From JAWXBK01 sp034439975 (GTDB taxonomy: Bacteria > Pseudomonadota > Alphaproteobacteria > Dongiales > Dongiaceae): DNA of 57,682 nucleotides. The translations under genes were made by a program, and so were the position numbers. Positions 1 through 7,995 of this stretch are shown here, one piece after another. The notes under the pieces were generated by a model. That model was not told where the DNA came from. It worked only from the letters and a program-made list of their open reading frames with translations, and searched no databases. Numbering within the stretch: the first letter of the stretch is position 1; every line of letters begins with the position of its first letter. The stretch is taken from NCBI GenBank assembly GCA_034439975.1, contig JAWXBK010000094.1:1-57682 (forward strand), read 5' to 3'.

Positions 1-1
1 G

Positions 2-343
2 CTCAACTGTCCGGCGACGCCGGAGACGAGCGGCTTCCTCAACGCGGCGCGCATCGCGATGCTGCCGGACGGCGCGATCGTGGTGAATTCGGCGCGCGGG
101 CCGATCGTCGACGACGAGGCGCTGATCGCGGCGCTCAAATCGGGCAAATTGTTCGCCGCCGGGCTCGACGTCTATACCGGTGAGCCGAACATCAATCCGA
201 GATATCGCGATCTCGAGAATGCGTTCCTGCTGCCACATCTCGGCAGTGCGACGACCGAGACGCGCAACGCGATGGGCTTCAAGGCGCTCGAGAATATGGA
301 TGCCTATTTCGCCGGCAAGGCGCCGCCCAACCGGGTGGTCTGA
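2..343 (+). CDS. D-isomer-specific 2-hydroxyacid dehydrogenase, C-terminal part (glyoxylate/hydroxypyruvate reductase-like)
   Basis: The gene runs in from the left edge, so only the last 113 residues are visible, starting at LNCPATPET. These cover the end of the NAD-binding Rossmann domain and the substrate-domain return. The three active-site positions of the family are present in order: Arg in NSARGPIVDD, Glu in YTGEP and His in LPHLGSAT. Family members reduce 2-keto acids such as glyoxylate or hydroxypyruvate with NAD(P)H in the cytoplasm. The exact substrate cannot be told from this part. The stop is followed by a palindromic intergenic repeat and then a convergent gene. Confidence 0.88.
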   Translation, partial: LNCPATPETSGFLNAARIAMLPDGAIVVNSARGPIVDDEALIAALKSGKLFAAGLDVYTGEPNINPRYRDLENAFLLPHLGSATTETRNAMGFKALENMDAYFAGKAPPNRVV

Positions 344-381
344 GGTCGGCTGGTCGGTTCTGTCTCGCACCAATCAAAAGC

Positions 382-492
382 CGTCATGCCCGGGCTTGAC
401 CCGAGCATCCACCATGCCGAGGCACCGCAATCAGACCAGTGATTCGGAACCCGGCCGTACCGTGGATCGCCGGGTCAAGCCCGGCGATGACG
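382..492. repeat. palindromic intergenic repeat element (REP-like)
   Basis: Two 31-base arms, 382-412 and 462-492, are inverted copies with few mismatches. Both contain the core CGGGCTTGACCCG in opposite orientation, flanked by CGTCAT and ATCCAC. The spacer is 49 bases. Elements of this type are widespread between genes in alphaproteobacterial genomes. Here it sits between two convergent genes, where a stem-loop could also end transcription. It fills most of the 214-base gap, in which I see no gene. Confidence 0.7.
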
Positions 493-557
493 AAAAAAGG
501 GTAATCGGGGTCGTACTTAGCTCACCTCACGGGCGCGCCGATCTAAGGCGCACCAAA

Positions 558-1589
558 CTAAGGCGCGGCGGGCGGACCGTCGGGCTGGGCGAGCGTGATC
601 GCATGCAGGCCCGATCCGCCGTCGGCGATGTCGCCGGCCGGCACCTGGGTTACCTCGCGGCCGGCGAAGGCGCGCGACACCGCCTCGTAGGCACGCTTGT
701 CCTGCGGATCCTCGAAGGCTGGCATCACGACGCCGCCATTCGCCACATAGAGGCTGACATAAGAGAGCGGCAGGCGGTTGCCGTCGCGCCCGGCCCGTGC
801 GCGCGGCTGTTCGATCTCAACGACCTCAAGCGTGCGGCCGGCGGCATCGTGCGCAGCGCGCAGCCGCGCTAGATTTTCCTGCAGCAGCTCGAAATTCGGA
901 TCGGCGCTGTCGCTGCAGCCGAGTGCCAGCACCAGCCCGGGCTTGGCAAAACAGGCGACGGTTTCGACATGGCCCGGCCCGCCATGCCAGGCGAGCCCGT
1001 CGGGCAGCCAGATAACTGTTTCGATGCCGAGATAATCGCGCAGCACAATCTCCGCATCGCTGCGGGTGAGACCGACATTGCGCGCGGGATCGAGGATGAC
1101 ACGCTCGCTCGCGATCACCGTGCCTTCGCCGTCACCGACGATCGCACCGCCATCGAGCACCAGCGGCGGCTCGTAGCGACGCATCTTGAGATGTTCGAGG
1201 ATAAGTGCAGCGACGGCGGCATCGCGCTCGTGATCGATATAGCGACCACCCCAGGCATTCCACTGCCAGTCGACGCCGGCGACGGTGCCGTCCCGATTGA
1301 CGACGAAGACGGGCCCGTTATGGCCGAGGATCGCGTCGTCATGCTGCAGCGAGAAGGTCGATATGTTCTCGCCGGTCGCGATCGACACCTCGGCGACATT
1401 CTTGGGTTTGGCGATGAAGGTGACCGGTTCGAAGCGCGCAATCGCGCCCGCAATCTCGGCATAGGCCGCGCGCGCCGCCTCGCGGTCCTCGCCCCAGCTT
1501 TCTTCGCGTGCCGGCCACGCCATCCAGCAGCGCAGATGCGGTGCCCAGGGCGCGGGCAGTCGGAACCCGTCAGCGGCGGGAATTGCCAA
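558..1589 (-). CDS. agmatine deiminase family protein with altered catalytic residues
   Basis: The 343-residue protein matches the agmatine deiminase (guanidino-group modifying) fold along its length: DGFRLPAPW start, LDGGAIVGDGEGT, IWLPDGLAWHGGPGHVETVACF and a closing GGSGLHAITLAQP. Active enzymes hydrolyse agmatine to N-carbamoylputrescine with a nucleophilic Cys in a GGG-x-IHCIT motif. Here that position is Ala330 (codon GCG at 600-602). The usual RDTGP motif reads GHNGP (residues 89-93), so its Asp is His90, and the GHVD motif is GHVE (207-210). His207 remains. I therefore infer a family member that cannot do the standard chemistry. No amidase partner (aguB) is adjacent. It lies downstream of aspS on the same strand, 79 bases away. 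Confidence 0.85.
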   Translation of the reverse strand: MAIPAADGFRLPAPWAPHLRCWMAWPAREESWGEDREAARAAYAEIAGAIARFEPVTFIAKPKNVAEVSIATGENISTFSLQHDDAILGHNGPVFVVNRDGTVAGVDWQWNAWGGRYIDHERDAAVAALILEHLKMRRYEPPLVLDGGAIVGDGEGTVIASERVILDPARNVGLTRSDAEIVLRDYLGIETVIWLPDGLAWHGGPGHVETVACFAKPGLVLALGCSDSADPNFELLQENLARLRAAHDAAGRTLEVVEIEQPRARAGRDGNRLPLSYVSLYVANGGVVMPAFEDPQDKRAYEAVSRAFAGREVTQVPAGDIADGGSGLHAITLAQPDGPPAAP

Positions 1590-1668
1590 GCTTTCTGTCC
1601 TCTTTCAATCCGGGGGCGGAGTCTAGGGGCGCACCTGCCGGTGCGCAATCGGTACGCGGGCGCGCGGG

Positions 1669-3453
1669 TCAGCGCGATTTGGGCTTGGGAAGCTCAAGCC
1701 GGATATGCAATTCGCGGAGCCGTTCCGGCGGCACTTCGGCCGGTGCCAGCATCATCAGATCCATCGCCTGCTGGTTCATCGGGAAGGCGATCACCTCGCG
1801 GATGTTCGGCTCGTCGGCGAGCAGCATGACGATGCGATCGATGCCCGGCGCGGAGCCACCATGCGGCGGCGCGCCGAACTTGAGCGCGGCCAGCATGCCG
1901 CCAAACCGTGCCTCGACTTCGCTCGCATCATAGCCGGCAATCTCGAAGGCCTTGTACATGATCTCGGGCTTGTGGTTCCGGATCGCACCCGAGGAGAGTT
2001 CCACGCCGTTGCAGACGATGTCGTACTGATAGGCCTTGATCGTCAGCGGGTCCTGTTTTTCGAGCGCATCGAGCCCGCCCTGCGGCATCGAGAACGGGTT
2101 GTGGCTGAACTCGATCTTCTTCGTATCGTCGTTCAGTTCGTACATCGGGAAATCGACGATCCAGCAGAAACGGAACGCGTTCTGCTCGATCAGGCCGAGC
2201 TCTTCACCGAGCCGCGTACGTACGACGCCCGCGAACTTCGCAGCACTGGCCGCCGGCCCGCAGGCAAAGAAGACCGCGTCGCCGGTCGACAGCCCGGCCG
2301 TTTCGCGCATCGCATCGAGCCGCGCCGGATCGAGATTCTTCGCGATCGGACCCTTGGGTCCGTCTTCGCCATAGACGATGTAACCGAGCCCCGGCTGGCC
2401 CTGCTCGCGGGCCCAGTCATTGAGCTTGTCGAAGAAGCTGCGCGGCCGCGATGCCGCACCCGTCGCCGGGATCGCGCGCACGACGGCGCCGGTTTCGATC
2501 TGCTTGGCGAAAATCCCGAAGCCGCCGCCGCGAAACGGTTCGGTGACATCGGATATGCGCAGCGGGTTTCGCAGATCGGGTTTGTCGGAGCCGTAGCGCA
2601 GCATCGCATCGTCGAAGGCGATGCGCGGGAATGGCGCCGGCGAGATTTTTCGGCCATTCGCGAACTCTTCGAACAACCCGTGCAGGACCGGCTCGATCGC
2701 TGCGAACACGTCGTCCTGCGTCACGAACGACATCTCGAAATCGAGCTGATAGAACTCGCCCGGCGAACGGTCGGCGCGAGCATCCTCGTCGCGGAAACAG
2801 GGCGCGATCTGGAAATAGCGGTCGAAACCGGCAACCATGAGCAGCTGCTTGAACATCTGCGGCGCCTGCGGCAGCGCATAGAACTTGCCGGGATGGATAC
2901 GGCTTGGCACCAGATAGTCGCGCGCGCCCTCGGGCGAGCTCGCGGTCAGGATCGGCGTCTGGAATTCGGTGAAGCCCTCGTCCTGCATCCGGCGGCGCAC
3001 CGAGGCGATCACCCTGTTGCGCAGCATGATGTTGGCATGGACGCGCTCGCGCCGCAGATCGAGGAAGCGATAGCGCAGGCGGATGTCTTCGCCGGTATCC
3101 TCGTCGCTGTTGACCTGCAGTGGCAGCATGTCGGATGTCGCCTCGAGATGGAACTCGGCCACCTGCAGTTCGATCGCGCCGGTCGGCAGCTTGGCGTTCA
3201 CGGTTTCCGCCGAGCGCGCGACCACCTTGCCGGTGACTGTGATCACGCTTTCGAGGCGGGTTTCGCCGACCGCGCCGAAGGCCGTGTTTGACGAATCGAC
3301 GACGCATTGCGTGACCCCGAAATGATCGCGCAAATCGATGAACAGCAGGTTGCCATGGTCGCGCCGACGATGGATCCAGCCCGAGAGCCGGACAGTTTCG
3401 CCGACATGGCCGTTCCGCAGCGCGCCGCAGTTATGCGTCCGATAACGATGCAT
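1669..3453 (-). CDS. aspS: aspartate--tRNA ligase, probably non-discriminating (Asp/Asn)
   Basis: A full-length bacterial class II AspRS of 594 residues. It has an N-terminal OB-fold anticodon-binding domain (to about residue 110), the catalytic core with motif 2 (FRDEDARADRSPGEFYQLDF), an inserted GAD domain, and motif 3 (GSAPGIDRIVMLL) near the C-terminus. The anticodon domain reads RRRDHG, with His33. In characterised enzymes His at this position marks non-discriminating AspRS, which also charges tRNA-Asn for GatCAB amidation, whereas Leu marks discriminating enzymes. I infer the indirect Asn-tRNA pathway for this organism. It diverges from rnd across a 116-base spacer. Confidence 0.96.
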   Translation of the reverse strand: MHRYRTHNCGALRNGHVGETVRLSGWIHRRRDHGNLLFIDLRDHFGVTQCVVDSSNTAFGAVGETRLESVITVTGKVVARSAETVNAKLPTGAIELQVAEFHLEATSDMLPLQVNSDEDTGEDIRLRYRFLDLRRERVHANIMLRNRVIASVRRRMQDEGFTEFQTPILTASSPEGARDYLVPSRIHPGKFYALPQAPQMFKQLLMVAGFDRYFQIAPCFRDEDARADRSPGEFYQLDFEMSFVTQDDVFAAIEPVLHGLFEEFANGRKISPAPFPRIAFDDAMLRYGSDKPDLRNPLRISDVTEPFRGGGFGIFAKQIETGAVVRAIPATGAASRPRSFFDKLNDWAREQGQPGLGYIVYGEDGPKGPIAKNLDPARLDAMRETAGLSTGDAVFFACGPAASAAKFAGVVRTRLGEELGLIEQNAFRFCWIVDFPMYELNDDTKKIEFSHNPFSMPQGGLDALEKQDPLTIKAYQYDIVCNGVELSSGAIRNHKPEIMYKAFEIAGYDASEVEARFGGMLAALKFGAPPHGGSAPGIDRIVMLLADEPNIREVIAFPMNQQAMDLMMLAPAEVPPERLRELHIRLELPKPKSR

Positions 3454-3500
3454 CCAATTCCCCGCCAGAAACCGGCGCGAAAAGGCACGGAAACCGGCGC

Positions 3501-3562
3501 CCTGTCAAGGCGAGGCGCCGTTTCCGGCCGCCTTCCGCCCCCCATGCAAATCGTGTAATAGA
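3501..3562. promoter_or_regulatory. divergent aspS/rnd promoter region
   Basis: The spacer holds CCTGTCAAG (3501-3509), which reads CTTGACAGG on the minus strand and could supply an aspS -35. It is followed by GTTTCCGGCCGC (3520-3531) and a TGTAAT hexamer just before rnd that could be a -10. The same two words in the same order recur at 35106-35140 between fabD and rpsF. Assignment is by pattern only. Confidence 0.4.
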
Positions 3563-3569
3563 CATCCCA

Positions 3570-4748
3570 ATGACCCCCATCCGGGATAGCGTGGCTCTTG
3601 CCGAATTCTGCGCCCGCCAGCGCGGCGCGGAATTCATCGCCGTCGATACCGAATTCATGCGCGAGCGGACCTACCGCCCACAGCTCTGCCTGGTCCAGAT
3701 CGCCGGTCCCGAGACGGCCGCCGCGATCGACCCGCTGGCCGAGGGCATCGATCTCCAGCCGCTCTACGACCTCATGGCCGATCCGGCGACGATCAAGGTC
3801 TTCCATGCGGCGCGGCAGGATTTCGAGATCTTCTATCAGATGGCCGGCCAGGTGCCCTACCCATTCGCCGACACCCAGGTCATGGCGATGGTGCTCGGCT
3901 TCGGCGAAGCGGCGAGCTACGAGACGCTGGCGAACAAACTGGCCGGCGCCCATATCGACAAGACGCAGCGCTTCACCAACTGGTCGCACCGGCCGCTGTC
4001 GGACCGTCAGATCGAATATGCGATGAGCGACGTCATCCCTTTGCGGAAGGTCTATGAGCGGTTGCACAAGAAGCTCGCCGCCGCCGGCCGTACCGAATGG
4101 GTCGAGGACGAGATGGCAATCCTGACCGACCCGAAAACCTATCAGGTCGATCCCGACGGCGCCTGGATGCGCCTTCGGCCCCGCACCAACAAGCCGCGCT
4201 ATCTCGCGGTGCTGCGCGCGGTCGCGGGTTGGCGCGAAAGCGAAGCCGACCGCCGCGATTTGCCGCGCAACCGGGTGCTGCGCGACGACACCTTGCTCGA
4301 TATTGCAGCGCAAGCGCCGACAACGGCGGAAGCCTTGTCGCGCGCGCGCGGTTTGCCCCGCGGCTTCGCCGAGAACGCCGGGGGCAAGGCGATGCTGGCG
4401 GCGATCGCCGAGGCCGAAGCGCTGCCGGAAAGCGAATGCCCCTATCTCGCGCCGCGCCCGGTCGGCGCCAACGGATCGGGACCGCTGGTCGATCTGCTCA
4501 AGGTACTGCTGAAGCTGCGCTGCGAAACCAACGAGGTCGCGCAGAAGCTGGTCGCCAATTCGGCCGACCTCGAGCGTATCGCGGCCGACGACGGCGCGGA
4601 TGTGCAGGCACTCAAAGGCTGGCGGCGCGAGATTTTCGGTGCCGACGCCATCGCGCTGAAGAAAGGCACGCTCGCGCTCGCGGTCATCGGGCACCGCATC
4701 CGCACCATCGATCTTGCGAAACATAAAGACGGGGTGATCCGCCCATGA
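3570..4748 (+). CDS. rnd: ribonuclease D
   Basis: A 392-residue DEDDy 3'-5' exoribonuclease that trims tRNA 3' ends and other small RNAs. Exo I is AVDTEFMRERTY (residues about 26-37), Exo II is VFHAARQDFEIF, and Exo III is YAMSDVIPLRKVYERL with the Tyr and Asp of the DEDDy class. HRDC domains follow: the segment from about residue 205 resembles the usual first HRDC, and the C-terminal part a second, more diverged one. Length fits the family. Its last bases overlap the start of the next gene (ATGA at 4745-4748), so the two are probably translated together. Confidence 0.95.
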   Translation: MTPIRDSVALAEFCARQRGAEFIAVDTEFMRERTYRPQLCLVQIAGPETAAAIDPLAEGIDLQPLYDLMADPATIKVFHAARQDFEIFYQMAGQVPYPFADTQVMAMVLGFGEAASYETLANKLAGAHIDKTQRFTNWSHRPLSDRQIEYAMSDVIPLRKVYERLHKKLAAAGRTEWVEDEMAILTDPKTYQVDPDGAWMRLRPRTNKPRYLAVLRAVAGWRESEADRRDLPRNRVLRDDTLLDIAAQAPTTAEALSRARGLPRGFAENAGGKAMLAAIAEAEALPESECPYLAPRPVGANGSGPLVDLLKVLLKLRCETNEVAQKLVANSADLERIAADDGADVQALKGWRREIFGADAIALKKGTLALAVIGHRIRTIDLAKHKDGVIRP

Positions 4749-5824
4749 AGCCTGTCGCCAAGCCTTTCGCCAAGACTGTCGTCGCTGCTGTGATCCGGAC
4801 GATGCGGCCTGGCCGCATGATGCTGCTTTCGCTGACCTTCGCTTTCGTCGCCTGGCTTGGAGCTGGCGCCAGTGCCGCGCAGGACGCCCCCCAATTCCAA
4901 CTCCCGCTGCAATGCGAGATGGGCACCGATTGCTGGGTGCTGCGTTACTTCGATCACGATTCTGGTCCCGGTGTGCGCGATCATGAATGCGGCTTCCTGA
5001 CCGGCGACGATCATCGCGGCATCGACATGCGGGTGCGCGACTTCGTCGCGATGCGCGAGGGCGTGCTGGTGCTGGCGGCGGCCGATGGCGTGGTTAAGGC
5101 GACACGCGACGGGGTTGAAGATGTGTCGGTCGTCGAAAATACCGACAGCCGCGAAGAGATCAGCAAATACGGGCTCGGCAACACCGTCATCATCGAGCAC
5201 GGCAATGGCTGGCAATCGGCGTACGGTCATATGCTGAAAAACAGCGTGCTGGTGCGCGAAGGCGATCAGGTGACCGCCGGGCAGCCGATCGGCATGGTCG
5301 GCCTGTCGGGGCTCACCACATTCCCCCACGTTCATTTCATGGTGAAGCACAACAACAAAAACGTCGATCCGTTCACCGGCGAAGGCGATGCGGCCTGCGG
5401 CGATACCAGCGGTGCCCTCTGGGCGCCCGACACGCTGGCCGCACTCGAGTATCGCCCGGCAGGACTGCTGATCACCGGATTTGCCGACGTGATGCCGAAC
5501 GTGAAAGATGCCGAAGACGGCGTTTATACGCGAACCCCGCCGCGAACCGACGGCGAGGTGATCGCCTTCTGGTATCACATGTTCGGTATCGCCAAGGGCG
5601 ATCGCGAACTCGTGCGGCTGGTCGGCCCGGGCGAGCAAGTGATTGCCGAGACCGACCGCATCGCTGAAAAGAACCGTGTGCTGGCCTTCGGCTTTGTCGG
5701 CGACAAACTGAATGGGCGGCGGATCGATCCCGGCATCTATCGCGGCGAATACCAGGTCATCCGTTCGATCAATGGGGTCGACGAGGTGCTGATCGACGAG
5801 ATCGTCGAAATCCCGATCGAATAG
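4745..5824 (+). CDS. M23 family zinc metallopeptidase, exported
   Basis: A 359-residue protein with a basic N-terminus, a hydrophobic segment (about residues 27-46) and an ASAAQDAP cleavage-like site, so it is probably exported to the periplasm. The LytM/M23 core carries the zinc ligands HRGID (HxxxD, about residues 97-101) and HVHF (about 196-199). Such enzymes cut peptide cross-links of peptidoglycan. The C-terminal 140 residues form an extra domain without a motif I recognise. It overlaps rnd by 4 bases and converges on the histidine phosphatase gene, 23 bases away. Confidence 0.9.
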   Translation: MKPVAKPFAKTVVAAVIRTMRPGRMMLLSLTFAFVAWLGAGASAAQDAPQFQLPLQCEMGTDCWVLRYFDHDSGPGVRDHECGFLTGDDHRGIDMRVRDFVAMREGVLVLAAADGVVKATRDGVEDVSVVENTDSREEISKYGLGNTVIIEHGNGWQSAYGHMLKNSVLVREGDQVTAGQPIGMVGLSGLTTFPHVHFMVKHNNKNVDPFTGEGDAACGDTSGALWAPDTLAALEYRPAGLLITGFADVMPNVKDAEDGVYTRTPPRTDGEVIAFWYHMFGIAKGDRELVRLVGPGEQVIAETDRIAEKNRVLAFGFVGDKLNGRRIDPGIYRGEYQVIRSINGVDEVLIDEIVEIPIE

Positions 5825-5847
5825 CACCGCGCTCTCGTTCCCTCGCT

Positions 5848-6435
5848 CTAGCGCGCGGGCGGATTGTTTTCGACGATATGCGCGGCGCCATCGCCGAGGA
5901 CGCATATGGCATCCTGCTTCATCGTGAATGCCAGCATCTCCGGTCGCGACAAGCCGAGATGAAGGCCGCGAACGATCCGCAGGATCAGGCCGTGCGACAC
6001 GACGACCGCCGGCGTACTGCAATCCTTCAGCCAGCCGGCGACGCGATCCGACACCGCCTCAAAGCGCTCGCCGTCCGGCGCGCTGAAGAAATAATCCAAG
6101 GGACCGGCGCCATCGAAGATGCCGGGATTCTCTTTTTCGATTTCTGGTTCGGTCATCCCGTCCCACGAGCCGGTGGTCACGGCACCGAGCCGCGCGTCGT
6201 CGACCGGGTCGAGCGGAACATGGCGCGCCATGATCGCCGCCGTTTCGCGCGCGCGATCGGCCGGGCTCACATAGGCGCGCAGCGGCCGTTCCGTAGTACC
6301 GACGATCTTCGCGAGCAACCAGCCGACCGCATCGGCCTGCGCGCGACCGCGTTCGGTCAGTGGCGAATCGAGCCGCCCCTGATAGCGCCCGGCCGCGTTC
6401 CAGGCCGTTTCACCGTGACGCACGAGATAGAGCAC
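5848..6435 (-). CDS. histidine phosphatase family protein (phosphoglycerate mutase-like)
   Basis: A 195-residue branch-1 histidine phosphatase. The phospho-accepting His lies in LVRHGETAWN at the very N-terminus and the second His in VVVSHGLILRIVRG. I chose GTG at 6435 because GAGGCGAGGAGA precedes it at good spacing and family members begin just before LVRHGE. An in-frame ATG at 6507 would add residues unlike the family and overlap ppx by 29 bases. The substrate is unknown. It lies downstream of ppk-ppx on the same strand, which suggests, but does not prove, a role in phosphate metabolism. Confidence 0.88.
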   Translation of the reverse strand: MLYLVRHGETAWNAAGRYQGRLDSPLTERGRAQADAVGWLLAKIVGTTERPLRAYVSPADRARETAAIMARHVPLDPVDDARLGAVTTGSWDGMTEPEIEKENPGIFDGAGPLDYFFSAPDGERFEAVSDRVAGWLKDCSTPAVVVSHGLILRIVRGLHLGLSRPEMLAFTMKQDAICVLGDGAAHIVENNPPAR

Positions 6436-6478
6436 AGCGTCTCCTCGCCTCTCGGGCGTGAAGTCTAACCCGCCTTTG

Positions 6479-7984
6479 TCAGCGATTGGCAGCCCCGTCG
6501 GTCGCAACGAAGGTCACGGGCCGCTCCAGGGCCCGGCCGAGCGCTTCGAGCCGGCGTTTCACCGCCTCGCCATAGAGCGCGACCTCGCCGGTCGGCAACG
6601 CCAGCGCGAGGCGTTCGGGCTCGAGCCGCAAGGCTGCGTTTTTCAGCAATCCCGTGGCGCCGCCCCCGCTGATCGAGAAGGCGAGCCTCAGCGCCAGGCC
6701 CAGCGCGATAGCCTGGCGCCGTCCGTCGCCGTCGAGCAACCGTTCGACCGCACTGTTCTCGGCCATCTCGCCGCCATAGCGATAGGAGATCGCGGTCGCC
6801 GCGAAGATGCGGTCGCGATGGTTCCAGCCGACGGCCGGCAGATGCAGCATCCGGTAAAAACTATGTTCGGCGCGATAGTCGGGATGTTCGCGCCAACCGA
6901 TATCGCTCATATGGCAGATCGCGCGCACCAGCCGTTCCGACAAAAGTTCCGCCGGCGGCAGGATCGGTGCGATCCAGGCGGCGAGGTCCTTGCCGGGATC
7001 GCCGAAGCGGCTTTCGCGCGTGCCGAGTTCGCGCGCGTAGGCGATGAGCGGATCCTTGCGCTGTTCGGTGCGGGTCAGACGATTGAACAGGAATCCTTCG
7101 CGCAACCCGTAGGCCGAAAACACGATTTCCGACGGTGCGGCATGCCGCAGCAGCCGCTCCAGCAGCAGGGCCGCGAAGGGCAATGTCTCGACGCGCTTGC
7201 GCGAGACGCCGCGGATGGTCGCGAGGCTCCGCCGCCCGAGCCGGCCGACGACGCGCGCGAGGTTTTCCCCTTCGCTGCGGCTCAACCGGTATTGATGGAT
7301 GATATGCAGCGGATAATGCGTCTGCTCCATATGGATGCGCGCGAGATTTCGCCACGCGCCGCCGACCGCATAGAAACGCTTGCCGGCGATCTCGTTGAGC
7401 CAGGGCAGCGAGGTCAGATGCCGGTCGATGATCTTGCGCGCGCTCTCGCGATCGCCGAGCGCGCTGCCGATCAGCCGGACCGGGCCGAGCGGCAGGGTGC
7501 CGTAGGCGCCGATTTTCCCTTCGTTGAGCCGCACCAGCTCAAGGCTGCCGCCGCCGAGATCGCCCATCATGCCATCGGCCTCGGGCGTGCCGGCGACGAC
7601 GCCGGATGCGGAGAATTTCGCCTCTTCTTCGCCGCTCAGCACACGCACCGGCGCGCCGCATTGCTGTTCGACCTGGCGGCAGAATTCCGGTCCGTTGGAG
7701 GCATCCCGCACGGCCGCGGTTGCCAGCAGATGCAGCTCGCCGACGGCCATCGCGCGCGCAAGCCGGACGAACCGGTTGAGATTGGCGAGCGCCTGCTCGA
7801 CGCCCTCTTCATGGAGCTGGCCGCTTTCGTCGAGGCCACGCCCGAGGCCGCACAGGACCTTTTCATTGAATACGACCTGCGCCGCGCGGGTCTCGCCGTC
7901 GAACACGACCAGCCGGATCGAATTCGACCCGATATCGACCACGCCGATCCGTTCGCTGCCGCGACCTCGCCTGGCTGCCGGCAT
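6479..7984 (-). CDS. ppx: exopolyphosphatase / pppGpp phosphohydrolase (Ppx/GppA family)
   Basis: A 501-residue Ppx/GppA protein. The ASKHA-fold N-terminal half shows VVDIGSNSIRLVVFDG, the middle loop LSGEEEAKFSASGV, and GDLGGGSLELVRL, all typical nucleotide or polyphosphate contact motifs. The C-terminal 200 residues form an all-helical HD-like domain. It releases phosphate from the ends of polyphosphate and may also convert pppGpp to ppGpp. It begins 11 bases after the stop of ppk, so kinase and phosphatase are in one transcription unit. Sequence alone does not separate Ppx from GppA activity. Confidence 0.93.
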   Translation of the reverse strand: MPAARRGRGSERIGVVDIGSNSIRLVVFDGETRAAQVVFNEKVLCGLGRGLDESGQLHEEGVEQALANLNRFVRLARAMAVGELHLLATAAVRDASNGPEFCRQVEQQCGAPVRVLSGEEEAKFSASGVVAGTPEADGMMGDLGGGSLELVRLNEGKIGAYGTLPLGPVRLIGSALGDRESARKIIDRHLTSLPWLNEIAGKRFYAVGGAWRNLARIHMEQTHYPLHIIHQYRLSRSEGENLARVVGRLGRRSLATIRGVSRKRVETLPFAALLLERLLRHAAPSEIVFSAYGLREGFLFNRLTRTEQRKDPLIAYARELGTRESRFGDPGKDLAAWIAPILPPAELLSERLVRAICHMSDIGWREHPDYRAEHSFYRMLHLPAVGWNHRDRIFAATAISYRYGGEMAENSAVERLLDGDGRRQAIALGLALRLAFSISGGGATGLLKNAALRLEPERLALALPTGEVALYGEAVKRRLEALGRALERPVTFVATDGAANR

Positions 7985-7995
7985 CCGCGCTTCGA

